Source: Cinclus cinclus (taxonomy: Eukaryota; Chordata; Aves; Passeriformes; Cinclidae). From it: a DNA stretch of 64,000 bases. The translations under genes and the position numbers were made by a program. This document shows positions 1 to 11,560 of this stretch, piece by piece; within the stretch, counting starts at the first letter, position 1, and every line of letters starts with the position of its first letter. The stretch spans positions 56,777,158-56,841,157 of the forward strand of contig NC_085049.1 in assembly GCF_963662255.1 (NCBI RefSeq). Reading direction: 5' to 3'. The notes beneath the pieces were generated by a model that saw only the letters and a program-made list of their open reading frames with translations, had not been told where the DNA came from and made no database searches.

Positions 1-991
1 GTGACTGTTATGGAGAACTCCATTTCAGGACAGAGGATTTTGACTGAAAAGGAAAAAAAAATTGATGCACTGAGGGACCATTTCTCATCTGTAGAGGGAA
101 CATAGCAAAAGACATAGGGATACCAGCTTAAACATGACATGCTAAGATTAGCTGGGGAGTTAGTTGAGTTAACAGTACATGCTATTATCAAGGCAAAAAC
201 AAAATGTACAAAAAGTTTATTTCTAATGATTTATGGGCCAGCTTTGTGAAAGCATCACATCCATAATCTTAGCACCATGAGAAAACTCTATCTTTCTTCC
301 CATACAAAAGCACACCAATTAGCAGCTTGAGTTAGGAAACTCCCACATTGCATTCACAGCAGAAGGGTTGCCAGAATGATGCTATTGCTCTTCAGGAGGC
401 ACTAATAGAGTAAATAGCCTTGAGGTGGGAGGCATTTGTGCCTCCATTTCACCCCTGTATTTAATTTTTCTTTCTTCCTTATGGACTCCGCAGATTCATT
501 TGCCCTCAGACGGGGAGCTGAGAGTTGCAAGTGTGGTGTGGCACTTGGTGCACTTTGCTCCTTTCCCACCATCTCTGAACAGCTTGCCTGAGTATGGCTG
601 GTGCAAATCCTTTCCTCAGCCACAGAGTCTGCAGGGACACCATATGGCTGGTTTAGACAAAACTCTGTGGTATTTTTCCTCCTTTATACCCAACCAACTC
701 ACAGTTAATCTGTGGCATCCCTCAAAGGGCACCAGAACTATTCATCCAGCTGAGTGAAAAAACACAGACTCACTTTGACACTATATCAGCTAACTCTCCA
801 GATAACCCCAAAGCTTGCCAAGAGGACAAGCCTGATGTCATGCAAGCCCTGAGCAGAGTAAACCCAGATCTTGGTGAGGGTATCAGCTCCAGGAATTTTC
901 CACACCTCTGGTGAAAACTTGGATGCTGGGATTTGTCTTGAATAAGGAAACATGTTAAGGAAGGACAGAAGATATTAAAAAAAAATTTTAA

Positions 992-995
<4 letters not shown>

Positions 996-1031
<36 letters not shown>
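996..1031. repeat. (TA)n microsatellite
   Basis: An uninterrupted alternating TA run of about 36 nt follows an A/T-rich stretch. Confidence 0.95.
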
Positions 1032-1034
<3 letters not shown>

Positions 1035-2069
1035 CACCATTAATTATATATACTGGGAAGTAACAGAAGATCCACAAGCTAAGCATGGAGACATAGAGAA
1101 TTAAGTGCTAATAATCCAGAAGGTTTTCCACCCAAATCTATTTTGACACTTGAACAGTTGAACCTACTTTAAGGACAATCTAAAATAAGATCAGCCACCC
1201 AGCAGCTGCATTCATACTGAGTTTTCCTTGGAGAAGGGAAACGGGAAACAGGCATAATTTCGTTTAAGCTCTCCTCCAGACATAAGGTGCAGCTAAGATA
1301 CACACCAGTAAGTATCTCTCCCCATCCCAAATACACATTGTCTTGTCCATGCAACTACCAGCTATGCTGGCATGCCCCATGAGAGGGCTCGCCTTGCCTT
1401 GCCCAGGAGAGCCCCAGACCTGCTTGTCTGACACAGTTTATCACAGGTGGTGACTACAGGGCTGGAGAAGGTTGAGGCAGCCTGTTCTGTTTATTTATTT
1501 GCAGGGGATGAAAGCCAAACTGGGAAAGGACTTTGGTAAAGTGCAGTCAAGTGACTATAAAGTACTGCTTTAAAAAGCCACAAGGTCACCTTTGCTGACA
1601 TTTGGATAAGGATTTTATAGAAGTCACAGGACTGAGAGATGGGTTGTTGTGCCTATGATCACAGGGGAGGGATTTATGTTCTAGTTAAGAATGCTGGATT
1701 GTTGTGACTCATGTTCATAAATGCTCATTTATTAGGCTGTTGGATAAAAGAGGCTGACTGGGCTTTTTCTTCTCACTTGCTTAGTTCCAGGTGACTTCTT
1801 TGACTCTGTTGGCACAACTTTGTGAAATTTAACAGTCCTGCTACCCACCAGTACTCCACAGGTGCCCTGTCCTTGCATACTTTTTCTTCTTACTTGGTTA
1901 GACCTTAGCTATTTCAAGGCTGTACTTCATTTGAACATAATGTGAGAACTCACATATATCATCCTCTCAGATGAAGAACTGGCACACAAGAATGCTGGAA
2001 TCTGAAGGATTTGGCCAGATGGGCTTTGCTATGATGTGTATTTTGAAGCTGGTGCTTGCTATAGATATA

Positions 2070-2111
2070 TGTGTGTGTGTCTGTGTGTGTGTGTGTCTGT
2101 CTGTGTGTGTG
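2070..2111. repeat. (GT)n microsatellite with CT interruptions
   Basis: GT units are broken three times by CT. Alternating purine-pyrimidine DNA of this kind can adopt Z-form; there is no sign of function. Confidence 0.95.
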
Positions 2112-5084
2112 CTCAGTCTGAGAAGTAGTACAGACTCTAGTTGTTAAGCCCTACACAGCCTGGAAAAGCAGCCTTGAGCAAACCTGAGATGAATGAGTCC
2201 AGGAAGAAGGAGGACATGCTCTGATGCCATGGACCTTCTGGAAAAAATGTTATGGACAAGCATGTCTACATCCAAAAAACACTTGGTCCCACTATTTATT
2301 TTCCTCAGTGGCGTAACAAACAGGGCAGGTTTTGGCCAGTTGGTGGAAACCATAGGGATCATGACAAAAATGATCCTCATCTGAAAGCATGTAGTATAGG
2401 TGAGCATTTGTCTCCTTATTAAATTAATATCATATACACACTACATCCTTCAGGCACTGCCTGTGCTTCGGTTCCCAGAAACCAGACTTATCTGTTCAGT
2501 GACTATTACATGGACTAGAAACATCCCTGCCCTTTCCTCCCATTAGCCCTGCAGGGAGATGCAAATATGAAGAATGTCACAAGCTTCATACGAATGTGCT
2601 AGATATTTAACATAATTAGTCATCAGAGCCCTATCCCTTTTTCCCACTGAAGTGACCAAGAGACAGATCACAGGATTAATAGTATGGTCCCCAGCACTTG
2701 TTCTGTGATGCCACTTGACGTTGGCAGGCATATTGGAGTCAGCAGGATCAGCAGGCAGAAGGAAAGACAAGGGGGACAGACAGCACAGCCTGCAGTGTTG
2801 TTGCACCCTGCCTGGGGCTGACAGCTCATTTGCACAGCGTCTGGGAAGCAAGGGCCTGCTCCCCTCATCTGAGATTCTGATGAGTGGCTGGTGTCTGACA
2901 CCGAAGCCCAAGAGATCCCAGACCGGTCACTGGCTCGGTGCCATGGCGAGTTCTGCCATGCAATGGAAACCACAGCAGGGACAGGGGCCGCAAGCCTGAC
3001 CCGGCTGCAGTTGGTGCGTACGTGCTGGAGCAAGGAGGCTGGCAGCCACACAATCCACATCCCATCGTGTATGTGACACCACAGAGTCCTAACGGGAGGG
3101 GGGCTGGGAGTAAGTCCCTGGGAACCATCCACCTGATGTAAAGCTATTCCTGGAAAAGAAGGAGGAAAATGTCTGGGCTTGCGCTGATATGATTTCTCTC
3201 CACTAAAGGACTTTGTCCCGTATATGAACCAGAAAAGCTTTACATGCTAACAGCAGAGTGAAGGGGGGGACTGTTCAAGAAAGACTCTGAATCAATACAG
3301 CATGGAGCTAAAAATTCCTTTTCCTGCCGTCCTCTTTGCTCCTAGGGGAAACTTCCCCAGCCCTTAAAGCAAACTCCATTGCAGGAGTTCTATAGACTCT
3401 GTGGGAATTACATCTATCCCTGCAGTTATGTCAGGACGTGCTCAGGGCATACCCTGTGCCTAGAGTAGCAAAGGTGCAGAGATGTGGATTTCACCACAAG
3501 CACCCCTAACCACTGAGCCTGATAAGACTTACCTTCGGTTATTGGTACCCAAACATGCTGGCTCATCTCGGCTTGCACATCTTCAGTGAGCCATAGGTAC
3601 AACCAGAAAAACTCCGTCAGGCCCCACATCTGACCCGCAGATTTAACGTCCCTAGTTCATTGACACAGTGGGGTAAGGCAGGCAAAGAGAAGGTCACTGC
3701 TCCCAATGGACTGACATTTAGTCCAGGTACCTAATAACTGGTAACTAGGCACAACATTAGTGCAAACTGTCCCTCCTCCACCACACTGCCCTACATAAAA
3801 ATATCTAGACAACTCCAGTTCCACTCAGACTGATGGAGGCAGCTGCTATAGCAGAGCTTTTAATCCTAAAGCAGAGCCTGTTGTCACTGGCAGGAAATCT
3901 TATTGTGTTGGACAAGCAATCCTAGGCCTTAATTAAATATATTGCCCTCCCCACAAAACCAAACAGACTCGACTGGAGTCAGACGAAGCACACTGCTTAA
4001 GCCAGGGACCACCTGGCTGTAACTTCATCTAGGTTACAGCATATGCTTTTGTGAACCCCTCTGAAAGGTTGAAACACCAAGCAAGCTCCCAGAGGTAAAG
4101 TGAGGATTTGTAAACAGCAAGAAATCAGATATGCACTGTTCTGGGAAGGAACTTATTGTTCCTTCTCCTTTTAGAGAGTGAATTCTTTTGGCCTTTGCCC
4201 TGACCAAAGACACAGCAGATCATGCTGGTTCAGGATTGATTTTTAAGGGAGCTGGTGGCTCCTTCACTGTCTCCACTGCACAAGTGTAGCAGGGAGTACC
4301 TTGAACTAGGTCCTGCTAATAACTTCTGTTACTGAGCACCTCGTTTTTCTTCCTTGTGCTTGCCCTCACACTGTCTCTGTGAGATAAGGTGCATAACTTT
4401 CTCCACAGCAAAAAGAGCAGCTGTGTCACTTCCATGCATTTCCCCTAGCCACAACTCCCTGGTATTGGGATGGGGAGAGGGCGACAGGCAGAGTGAGGCA
4501 TCTTGCCATTATGTCTGTCCCTTAAGGTCCCCCACAGGACACAGGTGTAGATCTGTAAACAGAGTGCAGCATGCACTGCAAAGGCACTTAAGCAAAAATT
4601 CAAAAGGCTGCAAAGACCAGAGTTTGGGTCTTGAGAACACATACTGCCATTGCAGCCTTCCACCTGAGCTGATCATCCCTCCTTTCCAGTGTCTGGAGAG
4701 AGCAATGCACTGCATTGCTGCCAGGACCCAAAGCTGCTTGCACATGCCACCTCCCCATAAATAAACAAGGGACCTTCCCTCACCACATTCCCCCAGCACA
4801 GCAGTGGCCACAGCCTTTGGTCAGGGAGCACTTCTCTCAGCTCTGAGGCACTCAGCTGAGGCTGCTGTCTTGTGCTGTAAGGTCCGGTAATCAGGTCATG
4901 TCCCCATGGTGACATCTGAGTGCCCTGAGTCCCTGGCTAAGACGGATGCCACATGCTGCTCAGGTCATGGACTGACAGCGCAGGTTGCTCTGCAGCCAGA
5001 TATGTATGCAAATCACCTTTTCACTTTCTCCTTCTCCCCTAGTTCTCACTGGGGTGTTTGTACAGCCAGGAGCAAACACACGAC

Positions 5085-5785
5085 TCTGGTGCAGGGACTT
5101 TTATTTTCTGAGAAACACATACTTCACTTCCCAGAGCAACAGACCTTCAGACATAGCATAGTGGCAGCGGCTAGAAGCCTACAGATCACAGGGCATAGTG
5201 GTTTTTATAGTTTTGCTAATGCAAGTTTAACAGCTAAACCCTCCAGAGATGGCAGGCACTGGAAACTGTCTGGCTGCGTTCACCCCCACAAAGCAGGGTA
5301 ACACTGCTGGAAGTTCTCCAGAGTAATCTGCTAACAGTCTCACCTGGGGGAGGAATGGGATGCTGCTTCCTGCTTCCCATTCTCACATCTCTCATTTGAG
5401 TCATTCCTTCACTCATTCACCACACTCAACACTGCCCTTGATCCTCCACATCCTTCATCTTTGGCCATGTCATTTGCCTCTCAGATGAGACTGAGTTTCA
5501 GGGAGAGAGAGAGAAAGGAGATAATATAGACTGAAGCTCACAGATAACCCCTAATGTTATTTTTCCTAAGAAAGCAGGATATTTCTTTTGTATACACGAA
5601 GCCAGGAAATGACAGTTTATCATGGCTATCACTCTGGGTGCCTCTATGATGCCTGGAGTGACTCTTGACCTCTCATCAAAGCTTTCCCACACATCAGAGA
5701 TGGCCAACTGTGAGATGTCCAAAATGGTGCTGGGGAAAGATGCGTGGCCAGGCGCTCCATCGTGGTGTTCCTTTGTGCGTGTGCG
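5085..5785 (-). other. MB: Myoglobin 3' UTR
   Basis: About 700 nt follow the TAG stop before the first good minus-strand poly(A) signal (AATAAA at 5100-5105). I see no other AATAAA in between. The length is similar to the several-hundred-base 3' UTR of mammalian MB. The exact cleavage point is inferred. Confidence 0.75.
5100..5105 (-). terminator. MB: Myoglobin poly(A) signal AATAAA
   Basis: On the minus strand the sequence reads AAAATAAAAGTCCC. A GT-rich stretch (CGTGTGTTTGC) lies about 20-30 nt further downstream. This is the usual arrangement of a hexamer plus a downstream element, so cleavage is expected near 5080-5090. Confidence 0.75.
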
Positions 5786-5932
5786 CTAACCCTGGAAACC
5801 GAACTCCTTGTACTTGCTGGCCATATCATTTCGGAACAGCTCCAGAGCCTTCTTCATTGCAGCCTGGGCATCAGCCCCAAAGTCTGCAGCGTGCTTTTCG
5901 GCAATGACCTTGATAATGACTTCAGAAATGAA
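5786..5932 (-). CDS. MB: Myoglobin coding exon 3 (C-terminus)
   Basis: The terminal exon encodes residues 107-154, from [19 protein letters not shown] to KEFGFQG, followed by TAG at 5786-5788. The acceptor CAG is at 5933-5935. This segment forms helices G and H of the globin fold. The position occupied by a reactive cysteine in human myoglobin (FISECII) is valine here, as in other birds, and I see no cysteine in the whole protein. The 147 nt include the stop. With exons 1 and 2 the total is 465 nt, an exact 155 codons. Nothing suggests a pseudogene: splice sites, frame and key residues are intact. Confidence 0.98.
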   Translation of the reverse strand, partial: FISEVIIKVIAEKHAADFGADAQAAMKKALELFRNDMASKYKEFGFQG

Positions 5933-6630
5933 CTGAGAGGAAGGAAAGAGAGAAAGAAAAACTGAAGGGACACTCAAGGTTTATTTTCAGAAAAGCCAGA
6001 CTAAGAAATAGGTTGCAGAGCCTGGAAATATCTCCGAGCTAATTCAGTAGGCCTTCCTTCAGCCTCTGGAGAGACAGTGAACTCTAGTATGCAAGGAGCC
6101 TGGGCTAGGCAGAAGCACTGGGCTTATTCATAGCTCTGACGCTGATCTGCTTCATGACCTTGAGTAGACCATGGCCCTTTCCACTTTTTATCTGCCTCAT
6201 CCATTAAGACTGCAAATTCAAGCCCTGTGTTTGTATAACACTTCATTTTATGGGTCTTAGTCTCCAATGGATCCTCCAGGGCTTACTCTAAAATTGTATG
6301 TCCCTTGTGTATGGTCACTGACAGTCCTTATGTAATACAGTTTCCCAGGCATGCATAAGCTGCATGGGCTGGTTTATTGTTGTCAAGGGTTGGTCAGACT
6401 GCATGTGGTGTTTGGAATGGGAAATCTAAACTTGGATATTCACATACCATTTGCATGCCATGAGCCCTTTCTGTGCCTCCTACTTTTACACACAGACCTT
6501 GGACTTGAGGGAGAGCTCACTGAATCAGTAAATCAGTAGTCATCAGTAAATGAAAGCCCAACTCTCACACAGCTGTCTTGCACACATTCACTACACATCA
6601 GACACTGAGCCTCCCTGCCCTTTTCCATAC

Positions 6631-6853
6631 CTCCAGGTATTTGACAGGGATTTTGTGCTTGGTTGCGTGGGTCTGAGCCAGAGGCTTCAACTCGGCCTCA
6701 TGATTACCCTTCGCCTTCAGGATTTTGCCCAGTTGGGTAAGAACAGTAACTCCATGTTTCTTCAGATCTTCAGAACCCTTCATCGCATCAGGGGTCTTCA
6801 GGCCTTTGAATTTTTCAAAGCGATCAAGGGTCTCAGGATGGTCCTGGAAGAGT
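6631..6853 (-). CDS. MB: Myoglobin coding exon 2 (haem pocket)
   Basis: The central exon of myoglobin covers residues 32 (last base) to 106 and carries the haem pocket. At 223 nt it has the same length as the human exon. The acceptor CAG is at 6854-6856 and the donor GTATGG at 6630-6625. The distal histidine (His64, Met not counted) is seen in [14 protein letters not shown] and the haem-ligating proximal histidine (His93) in [18 protein letters not shown]. Phe43 lies in RFEKFKGLK. All residues needed for reversible oxygen binding that I can check are present. The preceding intron (2008 nt) holds no recognisable gene. A long open frame at 7151-7777 on the other strand inside it is chance. Confidence 0.98.
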
Positions 6854-8861
6854 CTGTGGACAAAAGCAGAGGGACTTTGGAGAGGAGAAGCTCCTGACAT
6901 ACCTCCCTTTGAGTATTCAATCTACTTTAATCGCAACTTCTTACCCATTTCCTAAGATGATCACCACTGTCTCTTTCCATTCCCTCTGGTCATGACAGAG
7001 ACACTGCCCTAAGCATGTCCAACTAGAGCAACAGATGAAGTGTCTGCATTTTTCCATATAGTTCTGAGAACTCATTGGCACCCATCCCCTGGATTACATA
7101 AATGGTTTTAAGACAGAGACAAGAGCCAAGGCTAGTCATGACACTGAGAGGTGAGTTCTTGTACTCATGTGAAGGAAAACCAAAAGCAAACAAAACCACC
7201 TGTTTTCATCAATTTACTGTTGGTGGGGAGCCAATGTATAGACCCATGCCTCTCACACAAACTCTCTTATCAGCGCATGATTTTTTGGCCAGGAAATGAG
7301 AGCTCAAGAATTTCTCATAGCAGATTTTTTTTTTTTTTTTTAAAAAAAGGGAACAGCCCCCAGCCTCAAGTCCCTTATATCTGGAGGTCTTGTGTTTTTG
7401 AATGTCATCTGGATGGGAGAGTTTACTCTCAAACCCTACAATTGCAGACATGGGGGAATTTGGTTCCTGACCCTTTTTCCCATCCTCTTTCCCTTGCCTC
7501 TCTCCTCCCCCAGAAACTCCTTGGAGGAAACCTGAATTGGCAGGGGAGCCAATCTCTCCCCTGGCAAAGGGGGAGACAAAGTCACAGGGTGACATCTATT
7601 TATTTCATGCCATGCTCTGTTCTACTCTGTGATACTTGTAAGAAAAATGATATTATTTGTCCACTTGGTACTGTTTTTACTAACATGTGGCAAATTCATA
7701 GCCAAAGAAGCCACTGCAGAGATAGATGGGTGAGAATGGCTCAGGTTCCTGCTCTCTCTCCAGCATACCTGCTCTGAACCACAAGAGGGGAAAGCCATCA
7801 CATGTCCACCACCTTTGTTCCCACTCCATTCCCTTCCCTTCAAATGCAGTTGATCTGGGACATGATAAAGGTAAGGAAAACAGCCCCTTGCTTTGGCTCA
7901 TCTTTGAAAAACATTTTTCAAAGCTTTGCAGTAGATATGCCTGGAGGTGTGGGCTCCTTGCTTTAGCCATGCTTAGGGTAGAAAATCCCCCAAGCAGGTG
8001 CCAGATCCCCTCTACTCTTCTCAGTGTCTGTGCCCTTCCAGCATATTTGGGTGTGCACAGACTGAGAGGAGAGCTGAAGAGAACCTCCTCAAAGTCTGCA
8101 ACCTCTGTGGTCTTAAGGGGCAAGCTAGGCTCCAGTGTCCACCTCATGCTCTTTCCCACTTTGCAATGTCTGGGGTGTTCACCCCTCCAACTGCCAGGAT
8201 CACAAGGACAACATGGAGTATGGGGTCCTCTCAGTTGGAGACCTCATGAGCACTTCTGGCACCGGAATAACGGAGGCAGGAACTAAGGGGAAGAATGTGC
8301 CTTATTTTATACTCAGACCTCAAATTCATCAAAAGGTCATGGACAAGTGTTATCACACAGATTTCTGGCCAAAAAGCAGGATGGACAGGGCTTTGCCAGG
8401 TGAGACAGGGAAACACTCAGGTACTTTGCAGTTAATTTTACCACAATAGATTCCAAGAAAATTGTCACAGAAGTGATGTTCCTCTCCTTTCATTCCTTCT
8501 CTGCCTCCCCCCATCCTTTCTGCAGAGCATCTGAAGTCCCATGACACACATTTCACTCCAGCATTTCTCACTGTAGTGCTTGGGAAATTAGGATCCAAAG
8601 CAGAGCTTGGCCACCAGAGGCAGAGAGACAGAGCACAGCCATGTGTTAAAAGCAGCACTGGTCTGCTCCTGCACCCATTGAGGAATGGAGAGACAGAAGC
8701 ACAGGCATTTTACACTGTGAGTAACTTTTAACCCGTAAAATAACAGTGGAAAAACCACCACCCTACATGAAAGAAAACACCTTGTTGAAATAAACACTGA
8801 GAAACATGTCTCTTATCAAAAGCTCTCAGCTTTACTCTTAGAACTGAAGTTCCTTGCCTAC
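6854..8861 (-). other. MB: MB intron 1
   Basis: A 2008-nt GT-AG intron splits codon 32. It has a T-run near 7324-7341 and no exon-like content I recognise. A 208-codon open frame on the plus strand across 7151-7777 has no recognisable domain and runs through a homopolymer. Confidence 0.9.
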
Positions 8862-8956
8862 CTCATTAAAACTTCATGGCCATGGCCAGCGAGGTCAGAC
8901 TCCACCTTTCCCCAGACAGTCAGGACTTGCTGCCATTCCTGGTCACTGAGCCCCAT
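8862..8956 (-). CDS. MB: Myoglobin coding exon 1 (N-terminus, helices A to early B)
   Basis: This exon encodes the start of myoglobin, the monomeric haem protein that stores and carries oxygen in the cytoplasm of striated muscle. The ATG at 8954-8956 sits in a strong context (A at -3, G at +4). The reading begins [19 protein letters not shown] and ends HGHEVLMR, typical of avian myoglobin. The exon is 95 nt: 31 codons plus AG, the first two bases of Arg32, which is completed by the first base of exon 2. The donor is GTAGGC at 8861-8856. The exon overlaps no competing gene. Recognition rests on close similarity to known bird and mammal myoglobins; the exon is too short for most ORF callers because it is split by the intron. 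Confidence 0.97.
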
Positions 8957-9038
8957 GGTTCACCAAAGACAGGTCCCGAGTGCTTCCTGCTGCCGTTTGT
9001 CTTTCCCCAGAGGGTAGCTGGAGAGCTCACCCATGGGA

Positions 9039-9044
9039 TTTATA
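9039..9044 (-). promoter_or_regulatory. MB: TATA box of the myoglobin promoter
   Basis: TATAAA in the context GGGCTATAAATCCC on the minus strand lies 83 nt upstream of the MB start codon. It predicts a transcription start near 9010-9020 and a 5' UTR of roughly 55-65 nt, similar to mammalian MB. The flanking CTATAAAT also resembles an A/T-rich MEF2-type site, though the last bases do not fit the consensus. Confidence 0.85.
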
Positions 9045-9063
9045 GCCCCTGCCCACAAACCTA

Positions 9064-9083
9064 CACCTGTCAATCATCAGCTG
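9064..9083. promoter_or_regulatory. MB: Paired E-boxes upstream of the myoglobin TATA box
   Basis: Two CANNTG motifs lie about 20-40 nt upstream of the TATA box. One is CACCTG (CAGGTG on the minus strand) at 9064-9069. The other is the palindrome CAGCTG at 9078-9083, centred 14 nt away. CAGCTG and CAGGTG are the E-box forms preferred by MyoD-family factors, which suits a muscle-specific gene. Function is inferred from position and motif only. Confidence 0.55.
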
Positions 9084-11259
9084 GACTTGCTCTCTTTCAG
9101 GCTTGTCTAACCTAATCAGCCTCCCTGTTTTTTCCTAGGAAGCTATTTTGGGTCAGGTACTATTGTGGGTGCCACTAATGGCATCACTTCTGCTTTTCGT
9201 ATTGGACTGGCACAAGTCCCACTCCAGACAGAAAGGGCACTGCCGGAATGCTGTGCCAGGAGCGGTCCCAGGTTCCCAAGGACCCAGCGACAGTGTCAAG
9301 CTTTATGGCAGGAGATTCCTGGAGAGGACAGTCATCTGCAAGGCCACCCTGCCTCCCTCTCCTCTGGCCTGCCAAGGGCAGGCAGGAGAAAAGGCTGGGA
9401 CTGCCAGTAGCATTGACTCCATCACTCCAGAGGCTTTTCCTTTCCCATAATGGTCTCACCATCCTTTTTTCCTGGGATAACACACCACTTGTGACATGCC
9501 CTTAAGAGAGACAACAATATTCAAAGCCCAATCATTGTCCCACCTACTGCAGGAGGAATGAGGGAATAAAAGCTGTATAGGAGCCAGTTCCCCCACACCT
9601 GCTTGCCAGGATCCTGCTGCCTGCTCTTCTGGAAAACACCTAGGATTAGCTAATGGCTGACTCTGGATATTGGAGCCAAGAGATTTACAACCAACCCAGA
9701 CAGGTAATTTGCAGCAGACCAGAGACAAAAGGGCATAGCAAAGCTACATTCAACACCCACCCAGCCAGCAGTTCTGGTCTCTGGCTACTTCTGTCAACCC
9801 AAACATATTTCAGTGTTGGAAGGAAAAGCCACTGAGCTGACAAACCATTTTGGGAGGGCTCCAAGATTTCTCCTACCTCCCTGTCAGGACTGGTAATGGC
9901 CTGGCACATCAGTGGGGTGACTGGTCCCTTCTGGGGGTGGCTGTAGTCAGAGCACAGCCTGCTAAAAAGCCCAGCCAGTACTGCTGTCCTGAACTGTGCA
10001 CCTACCTCTGGATGTGTCCAAGGAGAAAGCAGGTAAGAGATATCAACCACAGCTGAAGAAACCTGCCTTGGGATTCAGGAGAAGAGCATTCAACCCCACA
10101 GTCTCTACCACTGAGCTTCATCAGTGCCTCTGTACCCTTCCAATCCCTACAGGCTCCCTGCTCCAGCCTTGCAAGGGGGGAGAAATGCCCACATACAATG
10201 GTAATTGGGCAGCAAGGAGGATGGAGGCACAGAGCCTCACATCCCTTAGAAACACAGAGGTCTAAAGGGAATGCTGTGGGTAAGGAGGGTGGCAAGAGCT
10301 CAGTGGAGGTGTCAGCTGGCATCCAAACCTTGAGGTAAGGACATTCTGGCCATTGCATGTTACAAGTCCCTGTCAGCCAAGTCAACTTGACACCCTGAAA
10401 TCCTTCCCTTCTATCTCCTCTATGCACCAGTTTGCTTCACACCCAAAAATCTACAATTTCAACAACACTTCAATTTCAAGATTTCATTCTCATTTACCTG
10501 TGCAAACACCAGATCACTACCAATTACCCAAACTAAGCTAAACTGATGGAATAGTACTCCTATTAGTACTCCTCCAATTAATTCCTCGTGCAGTTCTCCA
10601 CAGCACAGGGCTGAGACACAGGAGATCACATATCTGCAGCCTCACTGCCCATGTCCTCACAGCAGTATTGAAACATTTGGACCCTTAAAGGCTTGGGCAG
10701 GATGCTGAACACTGACCTGACTGGTTTACACACCTTTCAGATGCAACAGAAACGTGCTCCTGGTTCATGAGAGGCTGCTGCTTATGCACCAATCTCTGTA
10801 TACTCCCCAAGCTGGAGCTACACAGTTGCTGTAATAACTCCATTTGAAATTGGTTGACTCTTCGCTCTCTGTAGCTTTCCCCAGGGCTGTGAAGCCAGAA
10901 GTCCTGGTATGAACATTAACATTAAATGGTCAGAAGACTTAAAATGAATATGAGATTCCATATTGCTTTTTTTTCTGCAAGCAAAGTAGTAATGAAATGA
11001 AATCATAAGCTCTTCTCCCTAGAGCTTAAATAAATAGTCTACAGAAATACTAGAAGTTTTATAGTGCACCAGACCACCCCTCAAGCCCACAGCCATGAGA
11101 AGGACATAACATTTTAGTATCTACAGGCCTCTTCGTCTTTCCCTTGGGGCAAAATCCATCACTTGCATAATCACCTGGATAATCACAAACCACAGACAGC
11201 CAGCATGTTGGCTGCCTCCTTTAAAATGCATCTGGTGTCTGAATAGCCTGTTCCAAGCA

Positions 11260-11560
11260 GTTCTGCCCACACCGGAGCCGTGCTGGCACACCTGGCCGTG
11301 TCTCTGCACCCACACCCGAAGCACTCTCACTGAACCAGCAGAAATGCACCTTGGATGCTTTTGGGCAGGCTTTGGGCAAAGCCCCTGGGGCGGAGGCTCG
11401 AGCAGGGTGGGGTGCCCCGGGTGGCTCCGGCCCCTGGACCAGGGCTTGCTGCTGCCACCTCGCGGCCACGGGAGAACGAGCCGCGGGCACCGGGCACCGC
11501 CGCGGTTTGGAGGCTCGGGGACAGGCGGAGCTCTCATTTCGGAGGTAGGACAGTGACCCC
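11260..11560. promoter_or_regulatory. CpG-dense patch, possible small CpG island
   Basis: This is the most GC- and CpG-rich stretch outside the exons. Many CG dinucleotides cluster between about 11380 and 11545 (for example CTCGCGGCCACGGG and CACCGCCGCGG). The flanks are AT-richer and CpG-poor. It lies about 2.3 kb upstream of the MB start. It could be a promoter for a noncoding transcript, an alternative MB promoter, or simply a GC-rich pocket. No start site or gene is shown by the sequence. Confidence 0.4.

Larger units (their letters stand above)
1..5084. other. Intergenic DNA downstream of MB
   Basis: I see no recognisable gene here. The stretch has two microsatellites (TA at 996-1031, GT at 2070-2111). 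The short open frames on both strands show no domain or splice pattern I recognise. In mammals the next gene beyond MB is RASD2, but none of it is visible. Confidence 0.6.
5085..9015 (-). other. MB: Myoglobin transcription unit (3 coding exons, 2 introns)
   Basis: The complete myoglobin gene is read on the minus strand. The estimated transcription start near 9015 is inferred from the TATA box at 9039-9044, and the 3' end near 5085 from the AATAAA at 5100-5105. Coding exons are 8862-8956, 6631-6853 and 5786-5932. The introns are 6854-8861 (2008 nt) and 5933-6630 (698 nt), both GT-AG. Introns fall at the two positions conserved in vertebrate globins, after the second base of codon 32 and after codon 106. 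The joined product is 154 residues including Met, the normal myoglobin length, with no frameshift or premature stop. Transcript ends are inferred and not directly shown. Confidence 0.93.

Noticed and set aside
7151..7777. 208-codon open frame, plus strand
   Set aside because: It lies inside MB intron 1 on the opposite strand, runs through a T-homopolymer and has no recognisable domain or splice context.
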